Origin: Nematopogon swammerdamellus
Taxonomy: Eukaryota; Arthropoda; Insecta; Lepidoptera; Adelidae
Length of the DNA stretch: 64,000 nt
Direction of reading: 5' to 3'
Assembly (NCBI GenBank): GCA_946902875.1
Contig: OX336336.1
Coordinates: forward strand, 3,566,545 to 3,630,544
The position numbers were made by a program, and so were the translations under genes. Under the pieces are notes generated by a model. It did no database searches and was not told the DNA's origin. It was given only the letters and a program-made list of their open reading frames with translations. Positions 45,401 to 57,400 of this stretch are shown here, piece by piece; the first letter of the stretch is position 1, and each line of letters opens with the position of its first letter.

Positions 45401-48400
45401 GCCTCGCTTTCCAATCCGATCTTGACCCAATTAAAATAGGACCACGTCAGCTTCGATAGCTCAGTGGTGCAGACAGTCAACTGTCGCTATTGAATGTTAA
45501 GCAACGCTGGGTGCGGTCAGTACTTGGATGGGTGACCGCTGACCGTTGGAGGCTGACCGAGGTTCGGATTCCTCGTAAAACTGTAAGTCCCTTCCCTCCT
45601 AATCTTACTTGGTGGTAGGCTTTAACCTGCCCGGGTTGGTACCACCGCACTGAATTAAACGTCGGTCGAAACGGCTATGTAAATAGTTTGTGTTTTCCGA
45701 CCAGTTCAGTGTAGTCAGCACGATCAAAGGGGGAAGCACTGACATGGCACTTAGTTTACCCGGTGTTATGGGCTGACATCACGGACGTTGTAGGTGATGT
45801 TGCATAACTTAGTAGAATGGACAGACATAAACGTGTTACGGAACCCTACTTTTATTATAAAATAACCGTCGGAGGACCTTGGTTGAAAATTGTAAAATTT
45901 AGTAGAAAAGACAGACATGCATTTGTTACGGAACCCTACATTCATTTTGCAGAACTTAGTAGAATGGACAGACATAAACGTGTTACCGAACCCTACTGAA
46001 CAGTTGCACTCCGGGAGTGCCGGCAGATCCCGTGCCACTCTAACTTAACCCTTAATGCAATGACTTAAGGTTTCATTTTAAAAATGACGCTGACGCGATG
46101 TCGCGAATTATACATTTTTTACCCACCTAAAAAGTGCCAAGCGACGCTAAAGAAGTTTTCACTTCAACAACCTCAGGGTTATCCCCTTTCAAATAAAAAA
46201 AAAAAGAATTTTCAAAATCGGCCCACAATTGACGGAGTAATCGCGTAACAAACATCCAAAAAAAGAAAACATACCGTCGAATTGAGAATCTCTTAGGTCT
46301 AAAGTAAATTGCTCGTGAAGACAAATGCAACGAGCCCAAACACGATGGGTTTATCATGTGTAGTTTAGGAGTTCCTATGGCCACCTTCTGTCTCCATCAT
46401 CAGACCAGCTCGATGGTACTCGTACCCAAAGAGTTTGAATTACGTCGCCGACGTAATACAAACTCTTTGCTCGTACCATAATAAATTAAGCGCACCTGGC
46501 CGGTCGGAAAAGATAAAAAATTTCAAATTTAGAATATTCATGAAACAAGGGTCCGAATATGTATCACTAGTATATCGATTCATGTATTTCAACAGGACAG
46601 AGAAAATTTCAAAATATTAGGTATTTAATACTTTTTAGTTCTTTTTTTTTTTGTTTTTTGGAAATCGGTTTAATATTTTTTAAAACAGTTTTTATTTCAT
46701 TCTTTTTAGTAATATTATTAGTAATATTACATAAAAAAGAATAATCGAAATCGAATAATCGAAATAGATTGAAGTGGTACAGAATTATTCGCCATATGTG
46801 TCAGACTGCAAATTGCTGAATAAGTCCACATCACAAAAGTTTTGCTGAAGGTAACCACACACCATACTAATTTATCAAACTGAAAATTGCCGAAAACGAC
46901 CACATCACAAGTTTTGCTGAAGGTAACCACACACCATAGTATTATGCTGATTTTTCGAAAACCACTGAACCAATTTCGATAAAATTGAAATGGGACCACC
47001 TCGGAAGTATGACCTAACTAACAAAAAAAGAATTTTCTAAATCGGCCCTCAATTGACGGAGAAATCGTGTTACAAACATACAAAAAAAAAAATAAAAAAA
47101 AAAAAAACATTCAGACGAATTGAGAACCTCCTCCTTTTTTGGAAGTCGGTTAAAAATAACTATGATATACTATAATATACACTACATATAAGTACGTACT
47201 AGTTAATAAAAAGTATACATTACAAATTATAGAATTAGAAATTAAATTAAAAATTTTAAAAATCAAAGGTGGACTTATCTCCAACAGACATTTCTTCCAG
47301 TCAACCTTTTGGACAATCGATTAATATAGTTAAATAAGTAGGTTGGTAGTAGAAAAAGTCTATCGTATTCCAAACCAAGTATATTAAATTGTAACAAATA
47401 ACTGGCCCTTGTTTTTGACATTTTCAAAACATTTTCCGTGATAAATTATTCGGGACGCCCAATAAATTTATTTTCGCAAATCTCTCGAGTGTGTCTCGCT
47501 TTACCGCCATTACGTCGGTCGCGGCGCGCGGCGGGCGCGGCGCGGACGTAGGCTTGCCCAGATCTGATGTTAGCCTTCCCGGGACATATGTATCTACCTG
47601 CAGTCCTTCACAAATAAGGTGGACAAATATTTATACAATATTTTGTAAAATATATAGACTGTTCAATTCGGTTGGTTATACATACTTACATAGGTCACGC
47701 CTGTTTCCCAGTGGAGTAGGCAGAGACAACGAATCTCCAAGTGCCTCGATCCTGATACCCCTCTGTCTGCCGCATCTTCCACTGTCATAATGTTTTTCAT
47801 ACATGCTCGTCGGCCACGGGTACTAACGGTACTACGGGTAACATGCCCGATCTGGTCCAGGAACGTGTGTCTAGCTAGGGCGACCCACCCCGACCCTTCC
47901 AATCACATTCGCTCCATAAATGTCTTTCGTTAATATAATGCATTCTTCCATAATGCATGACTGAACGACCGAAGCATGGTTTGGTTGAACTGACTAAATC
48001 ATATTTTATGGGTAAACCTTAAAAATATTTATACAATTCTATTGTAATTTTTACGGCGAACTTTTAGAGTGTTTTTTAGGGTTCCGTATCCGGTACGAGA
48101 CCCTATTACTAAACCTACGCCGTCTGCCTGTCTGTCCGTCCGTCCGTCCGTCCGTCTGTCTGTCCGAGGGCTGTATCTCATGAACCGTAATAGGTAGCCC
48201 GTTGAAATTTTCACAGAATATGTGTTATTATGGCCGATATAGTAACAAATAATAAAAATTAGAAAAAAATAAAAAAATCACGGGGTTCCCATAGAAGAAA
48301 CCAAAAAGTGTATGCGTGCGCGCCATTTACCGAATAGAGTGTGAAGCATTTTAATTAATCATGATATTTAACTAATATGAAGCATTTCATAACACGCCAT

Positions 48401-51400
48401 AGATGGCGTGAGTGGCGCTAACCATGACATGGCGATACGGAACCCTTGGTGCGCGAGTTCGACTCGCAGTTGGCCGGTTTTTTTTATAGGAAACAATTGT
48501 AGTAAGCAACACTACACTAAAATGAACGTAGAATCTTTCTTTTTTTCTTGTGATTTGATAATTCGTGTAATTTATCAGCATCTTAAATGTGGACTTCTGT
48601 TCGCCGGCTTATTTGCGCGACGTCAAGTCGTAGTATATTTTTCTTCCCGGGACAAATTGCACTCTCCGGGACAAAATGATCCTTCGCCCGGGACACGGGA
48701 CATTGGAGCCTGGCCTGGGACTATCCCGGAAATCCCGGGCACCTGGCAACCCTACGCGAACAGGACACCTAATTACGAGTCCGGATTAGAATTGTACGCG
48801 TTCATTATTTAATTCGCGTTAATAATTAGGAACGAAATAAGAGAGCAAAGAGAAATTTGAACGCGGTAACATTTTTTAGCTTTTGTTTTTAGGTTTCCGT
48901 ACCCCGTACAGAAGCCTATTACTAAGCCTATGCCGTCTGTCTGTCTGTCCTTCTGTCCGAGGGCTGCATCTTTGGAATAGCTAGCCGGTTGAAATTTTCA
49001 CAGAATATGTGTATTATGGCCGATATAACAGCAAACACAAAAAAAAAGTACAACATTTAAGGGGACCCCCATACGAGAAACGTCATATATGGCTTTTTGA
49101 CACTTTGTGGTCACGTGAGAGGTTATTTTTCTCCATACAAAATCGTCTTTCGATGTTTATGTTTTCCCAGCCCCTAAACATTGACCAATTTTTATAATTA
49201 TATTTTCTTGTAATAAGTACAGTCTAATCTACGTACCTGTTTTTTGTTTAGATTAAATATACAAGGCTAAATATAAATATTTTTAATTTTTAAATAAAAC
49301 AGACAGGTAAGTACATAGATACAATTTTGTCCTTATTACAAAAAAAATATTCAGTTAAGGTGAACCGTGAATGAAATTAAATGAAACTTATGATAAATAA
49401 ACTGAAATTAGATGAAAAATTACAGATTTATACAATATTTTTTCTTGTCTTAAAGACAGCCCAATCTACGTTCCTGTCATTTTGTTTTTTTTTTTTAAGA
49501 TTAAATATAACTACAACGCCGGAGGTAAAAATTTGTATTTCAAACGAAAAAATTGGAATTTTGTATTTTTTGATGTCATGAAGTTCGTAAGCTTTATTGA
49601 GTCATCACAATAAATATTCAAAAAATAAAAAGATAGGAACGTAAATTTGACTGTTCTTATTACATCAAAATAATGGAGAAAGTTAAAGTACCGTGAGAGG
49701 CCGGTACTTAATAAGAATAGCCCCACTGCATCTCTCCCCGTGTATGTCGTAAAAGGCGACTAAGGTATAAGGACAAGATGAAGAGTATTTGCCGCACAAC
49801 TCCGATTACTCTGCTTACCCTGATTGTCGGGATACAGCATGCGTGATATGTATGTATGTAAAGTTAACTTCCGTCTCGTCAGGCTGCGATATGCAAATTT
49901 TAGGAAAAAACGAGATTTTTGAAATTTTCAAAAATGTATTTCAGAGAAATCACGCCACACAGAAAAAATATAAAAATTTATCACGAAAGCCAAGAATAAA
50001 GAGAACTTTTTGAAAACAATTGTACTCAAAATGTGGCTTATTTACTTAACGAACCCCCTTCAAACCCCACCTTGTCGTAAACAATTGCTAACATGGTGTT
50101 TTAGCAGCTTTTTCCAGGGTCAACCTATACAAAAACTAAAAAAACAAGCAGGATAAATAATCGTTCTCATCTTTTTCTTGTATTTCTCCAGAATATTTTC
50201 TGTATAGGTGTCTTGATTTCCTTAAAAATGTCTTTTAAGAAAACGTAATTTATGGTCCTCTGTTGTGTTTTTTTTTTTGCAAAAGTTACATGTTATAAGA
50301 AATAAATCACTAAGCATGTTATAATTCATATATTTTTATTGAAAAGCAAAAGAAATCCGATTGAAAAATATGAGTATTTGGTTTCGAAAATTATTCTAAC
50401 AAATGGCACATAATATAAGCTAAAACGCTCATTGTTCGCATGTTTTGCATCGGCGGAATAAAGCCTTAACTCCTCCGCGCAGCTCACTCGTCGTTGTATG
50501 TAAGTCACCTTTCTTTTTCTTTTATTGCTGTTACCGCTTTCATATTCATCGTATTCTCGACGAGGAGACTTTCTGCGGACGTAAAAGTTATATTTCCTCG
50601 TATATTTTCTTCATCGACCGTGTGTGCTCTTTCACATTTATATTTGTTCTTAGAGTTATGACGACAACAATTGCGTCTCTTATTGCCTGTCACACACGCG
50701 TACAACAGTACCCGGCAGTGTATTTATTATTATGAAGATCGAGCTTTAGAAAGTGACAATACTGCTGTTGTAGAGTGTCGTCTCCCTGTCGCATGAACTC
50801 GCACGTCTCTGTGCGACAGAGACGACGCTCTACAATCGGATTGTCTCTTTCTAAAGCTCGATGTTCATTATTAACTGCCGCGTACCGTAGAGTACTGACA
50901 CTAAAACAAAGAAACATCAGCTTTTAGAGGAGGACAGTCAAACGCTAAAAAGGCCTCGTTTGGCACCCAGTGAGCTAATATGTATTCTATAAAAGAAGAA
51001 AGCAAGTAACTAACGGCGAGGCCGAAGGCCGAGCTGCATTCTGAAGACAATAACCTTCTCTAAGAAAGTAAGAAGAAAGTAAGGAGAAGATAAACCTTCT
51101 TGAAGAAGTAAGTAACCAAGGGTGAGGCCGAAGGCCGAGCTGTATTCTGGAATACGATAAACCTTCTCGAGGAAGGTAAGTACTCGTAACTATGGGCGAG
51201 TTAATATTACCGTTTGAATCTCAGCCTCCCGATTCTAAGGTTCCATAATCTTAAAAAAAAAAATCTGTGAAATTATAATTGTATATATACTCTCACGCAT
51301 ACATCAGTAAAACTGCTGCTATCATCATGATCTTTATCCACCGAACGCTGAGCCTGCGGACCACACATCTGCGCGTCTTCGTCTAAGTGTCTACTGGTAT

Positions 51401-54400
51401 GCATTGGAACTATGTAAAACTCAACGTAACCATGGCAACAGAGATGCGCCGCCGCTGAGCGCCGCGTTCGATTGGCCGTCACTCGCCCCGCTTCATTCTG
51501 CACACCCCCTGGCATCACCATGGCTCACTCGATTTCTATATTGCAAAGAAAGTTGCGTCTTGAGGCTCGCTGGTCGGTGTCTTTATTCCACATTTCAGCT
51601 GTATGAAATCCTTCCGGTGTACAGGGTGCCCCAGATCGACTACTATCACCCGACCTACGATACTATTACGACCACCCGATTCCTCAGCTCATAAGCTACA
51701 AAAATTGTTGTTATAATTCACAATATCACCTCCGAGAAGGTAAGTGCCATACCGGAGACTTCCCTGGATTGCTGGCTATACTGGACTAGAGGATAACACA
51801 TCCGATGCTGCTATGCGGCACCTTACATCCAGTACGGTGGTACCAACCCACTCGGCTACAATTTGAGCCTACCGCCTAGTAAGGGGGCAAGGGAACAGTA
51901 CCTACTTAAATAGAATTTTCCCACTGCATCTCTCCCTGTGTATGTCGTAAAATGCGACTAAGGAATAACGACAAGATGCCGTGCTAAAAGGCGACAGGCA
52001 AGCCACCTCTCACTTTGGCACGGTCCTTCCACCGAATCATGGCAGCAGGTGGGTCCTCGTGCCTTGCTTGCTGCTTATTAGTTGTCTGGTCCTAATACAT
52101 TGCTAAACGTGGTGGCCGGTGTTGCGCTGTAACTTTAAAGAGTACTTGCAGCACAACACCGATTACTCTGCTTACCCCGATTGTCGGGATACAGCGTGTG
52201 GTATGTATGTATTATCTAATGACTCGTTTGATTGTAATATTGTGCGCTGGATCTAGGACAGCCTGTATAATATGTCTCCGGTAGTGCGCTGAAGAGTTTC
52301 AGATTTACGGTAAAAGAAAACGAATTACTTTTCCTTTGTTGAGCTCGAAATCATCGCTGTAATAAATTTCGCTTTCTCATCTCTCCAGTTCCATAAGTCC
52401 GCATCTAGGAAGCTAAGAAATTGATATATCTCTCCGCGCGGCCGCAGAACGTGCCGGGTTCAGTGGACAGCCGCACGTGACGCGCACACGAAATGAAGCC
52501 GGGCAGCATATTTCCAAAGTCTAGTAGGCGAGTTGCTCTGATTGGTCGATGCCAGTTTGGCGGGAGATTTAAATTTCGGAAGTATTTTCGAAAATAAAGT
52601 ATTTTTAGGTGGTTATAAAAAAATTACCATAACCTAGTTTTAACACCCTAACATTGCTAAAGAAAAACTAAATTTTGACAAAAGGGACACAAACCCATGG
52701 CCGAGATCAAAATAAAAACCCTCCACTCTACCTCTGAGCCGCCAAAGTACATTATGCGACCAAACGAATGTCGGATTCAGTAGGTTCGCTGGGGATGACG
52801 GAGGCGGAGCCAGGCTCGTCTCTCCACCAATCAGAGCAACTCGCATACTAGACTTTGGATATATGCCGCCGGGCAGCGAAATATGAAAGCCAGGAATGGC
52901 CATCGCCTCGCCAAAATGGCTGTAAAAAATATGTTCAAGATATGATTTGTGTAATTTAGTTTAAACTCAGCAGCTCGGCCTTCGGCCTCGCGCTTAGTTA
53001 CTTGCTATCTTATAGATAGAAGGTTTATTATCTTCCATATTGCAGCTCGGCCTTCGAGCTCGCCTTTACTTACTTACTTTCTTCGATCAGGTTTATCGTT
53101 TACCTGAACCTAGCTCGGCCTTCGACCTCACCTTTAATAAAGTACCTTCATCTTTTGAAATATGAATTTCACGCGAGCGAAGCCGCGGGCAACAGCCAGT
53201 GTGTAATAATAATTTCCAATGTCTTATTTATTACACTCGTCATTTTTGTTTAAATGCAGAATAAATATTTATTATTGCACAAATGTCAAAGGAAGAATTT
53301 CGTTTTCAACCCTAAAGTAAGTCATTTCCTCCGTAAAATAGGCATCGATAGCCAAACATTTTGTACCTATACTTAAATTATTGTTTTGAATATTTGTAAT
53401 TTTTTTTAAGCAACTGATACGATTTAATTAATCACTCAATTTACTTGTTACTGTGTTATTGTTTGTATTATCACATCCGTCATGTCAGCCCTTCACTTCG
53501 GTCAGTCGAGCGGTCACCCATCCAATTACTGACCGCGCTCATGTGTGCTTATGGTCACGCACGATCGACATTCGACCGACCGCGCCACTGAGCGTGCTAC
53601 CGAGGCTGACAAATTGCATGCACCTTCTTCTCCCTTATATCTCCCATCCTTATATTTCCCGCCTCTTCATCTCCTAAACCTTATTCTTTATGCATTGAGT
53701 TTCCTCGCCAGCAGCGTCGTCGTGTCGTGTTTGTATTCAATTTACGTGCACATGAGATAGCTCCGTGCGTGAAATAAAGCATCGAATAATTTGCGGTAAA
53801 TGTTTGCCTATTATGTTCGCGATGATAATGTGAACGGTGAAGGGTGGCTGGCATAATAGAATAGAATATACTTTATTGCTTAACATAATACAAAATTGCA
53901 CAAAAGGCGAACTTATCAACTAAGGCAATATCTGCCAGTCAACCTGATTTAATCATGAACACACTAAATAAGAGGGTAGCAACAGAGAAGAAGAATGGTA
54001 CAAACTTAATATTAATGATAGTTCACAAATAAGTCTCTCCTCTAGTCCAGTATAGCTAGCAATCCAGGGAAGTCTCCGGTATGGCACCTACCTTCTCGGT
54101 GGTGATATTGTCTAGTCGGAGCATGTGCTTTGGCCCCTCCTCCGACTCAGCCACCCATAGAATAGAATAGAATAGAATAGAATAGAATAGAATAGAATAG
54201 AATAGAATAGAATAGAATAGTATTTTATTCAGTTGTACACATACGACTGAATACTGAATTACATAAAAAAATAATTTGAAAATAAAGTAATCAAGAAGCC
54301 AGGCATTCGGACGCTGCTCCGTGCAACTAGCATCCTTTATTCCCGCCACCCGTCCTACCTCCGCATGACTCGTCGCAAAGAGACTCAGCACACTTTTGTT

Positions 54401-57400
54401 GTTGACATTGGGCTTTTGAGAACCCATATCGGTTATCTAAATAGTTTCTTTGTCGCACCGCCAGAGTATGGAACTGTCTTCCGGCAAGTTTGTTTCCCGA
54501 ATCCTTTAACTTGGGTGTCTTCAAACGTCGTCGTGTTAACAGGCTAGACAGCCTAGCAACAGTCCGCAAATCTGCTGGCATGGCGCCTCTCCGAGCGTGG
54601 TTTCGCGAGAAGAGGTGTCAATTTAGTTTTAGTATCATACAATAGAGTCTACAAACGCAATATCTCATAAAACAAAGTAACTTACTCCATGACCGATACC
54701 TTACAGATTGATTAAAATGTATGGAGAAATTAAAACGTAAAACCAAAGATTTTTGAATTTTTACGTACATACATAATCACTCGTTTAAATATATCTTACG
54801 GACACCCTGTCTGTAGGTATATTCTCAATTTAACTTATAAACTCTCAAAAATTTTACCTCTGTTTACATTTAATTACTTACTTTTATTAGTGTTGATGCT
54901 TAGAGCGCCAGCGCTAAACAAACATGAGAAGTTAGATACTCAGAAAATAAAACGGTGGGCTGGTGATGCGACCGAGAACAAGAGGCCGTGATAAAGGGTG
55001 ACGGGTTAGCCACCTCTCACTATTGCACGGTCCTTCCACCGAGTCATGCAGCAGGTGGGTCTTGGTGCCTTTAAAAATTGCAATTATTTAAATTCCAAAT
55101 TCGAAATTATTTATTCATTCATTCGACCGACCTTTCATTCAGTGCGGTGGTACCAACCCGGGCGGGTTAAGCCCTAACACCTAGTATTATAAGAAGGGAG
55201 TCATATCCCTTAGTCGCCTTTTACGACATACACGGGGAGATATGCAGCGGGGCTATTCTTTTAAGTACCGGCCCCACACGGTACGACACAGGAAAGTTAT
55301 GTTTGATGTTATGTTAACATTGTATCCATTGTTCCAGCTCTGTGCAACGATGACCCGAACGGCAACGTGCCCCTTGGCAAGTCCTGCAACCGCTACTGGC
55401 AGTGCCAGGGCGGCTACCCGCGACTCCAGCGCTGCCCCGCCATGCTCGTGTTTGACAGGTCTCGCATTTTCTTCCGTCTACAAAATAAATCATTTGACTT
55501 GAACTCGATGAGCGTCTTACGCTTCGCAACAAGGGAGTATTCCAGAAAGTTGGCGACATAAAGTATGCACTTTCGACGGCTTCATGCTGCCAAATCGTAC
55601 AACCTGCAAACGTGAACGCTACCACGCCTTAAAGACCCATCCGGCGACTACACAAAACCGGGCAGTCGGATATCGGTGTCTATCGACGCCCGTGGAGATT
55701 CGGTCGTACGCGGGAGTTGCGAATGCGATGCTGGCCTGACAGGTGTCTATTCAGGCCTCTCTTGAAGGACCGAAGGGTATACTTGAGGGGAAATATGGGG
55801 GAAAACCCAGTGACAACCACCAGCGCGCTTCACGTTTATCCTTTGCACATATGCGCTAGAAGCACATATAAAAGTATACCTACATGTAATTTTTTCAAGA
55901 TTACCGCCACAAAAACGAATGAGGATCATGCTGACATGTCGCCTAACTGAACGTGATTTCGCGAGGATACGGGGGATTTTGGCTCTCTCTGCCGAGGGAC
56001 CAATGGCTGCACCATTGGTCTCTCGGCTCACAGCCACCCATGTTGGTTGAAGACGAACGACGCAGACTTTAGAAAGATAATAATACAATTTCTAATTCCA
56101 TTTATAGCCAATATGCAGGCTTCGCTCTGGCAGATTCGGTAAAATTTTAATTGCGAAATTGTTTTGTTTTTTCAGACGGTCACTGCGCTGCGTAGTGCCA
56201 CCTACAGAGGATTGCGACATACCCACCACCACGCCACCACCGCAGGAGGACAACACCAACGATCCCAGACAGGTATATTCCGTCGAACCATGGCCTCTGG
56301 GCCCTCTGATTCAGCCACCCATACCGGATTACATTTTTTATTTTATTTTATGGAATGCGCGACGTGTGGCATCGTTTCACCTACCTAGTAGGTGTCTAAC
56401 GATGTCCATGGACATTCTGTGATGCACGGTGATTGCGAATGCCCTGCCGGCCTGAAGGAGCCTTTTCACACCCCTTTGGAAATCTACAACTTCTAACTAC
56501 TATGCAACCTTGTATAGCCTGACCAGAAAACTAGCGCCACTCACGCCATCTAGATGGCGTGTTATGAAATGCTTCATATTAGTTAAATGTCATGATTAGT
56601 TAAAATGCTTCATAATCTATTCGGTAGATGGCGCGCGCGCATACACTTTTTGGTTTCTTCTATGGGAACCCCCGTAATTTTTTTACTTTTTCTTATTTTT
56701 ATAATTTGTTATATCGGTCATAATAACACATATTCTGTAAAAATTTCAACGGGCTACCTATTACGGTTCAAGACATACAACCACTGAACATGCAGATACA
56801 ACCCTCGGACAGACGGACGGACGGACAGACAGACGGACGGACGGACGGACAGACAGACAGACAGACAGACGGCGTAGGCTTAGTAATAGGGTCCCGTACC
56901 GATACGGAACTCTAAAAACTAAATCCTTATAGGATCAATCTTGTGTCTGTCTGTCCGTCTGTCACAGTTTTGTCAGTCAGCGTGTAAGCGTCCACTGCTG
57001 GACATACGCCTCTCCAATTTTCCTCCAGTCCTCCCGGCCTTCAACGGTACGGAACCACTGCTTTCCGCCGACGTACTTGATGTCGTCGTCCCACCTGGCG
57101 GGTGGTCTTCCCACACTCCGTTTTCCTGTCCACGGCCACCAGTGTAGGACGCAATCTACGTGATGCACGGTGATTGCGAATGTCATGCCGGCCTGACAGG
57201 AGCCTTTCACGCCCCTTTTGAAAAACCCCAGGCTTTATTAGTACTTCTCCCACATCCCAAAAGTTAGTTTGCATCTTTGTCTTTGTTCCATTACATACCT
57301 TCAGACTACAACAACCTTTACTATAAACCTAATCTAAAGCGCGAGAAATAGAATTCACTGTTTGTCAAAGAGATTAGAGTTTGCCCACACAGACGTGTTT

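Noticed and set aside
45495..45539. 5S rRNA gene
   Set aside because: Only about 45 bp of the 3' half is present and it is embedded in a tRNA-like SINE head. No 5' half and no terminator T-run.
50326..50735. Overlapping 60-96-codon frames on both strands
   Set aside because: No motif, no codon signal and no link by splice sites to any gene.
55501..55561. Continuation of the exon 4 frame past 55458
   Set aside because: The frame stays open, but exon 5 completes the domain only if the splice is at GACAG|GT. Reading on loses the last two cysteines of the third domain.
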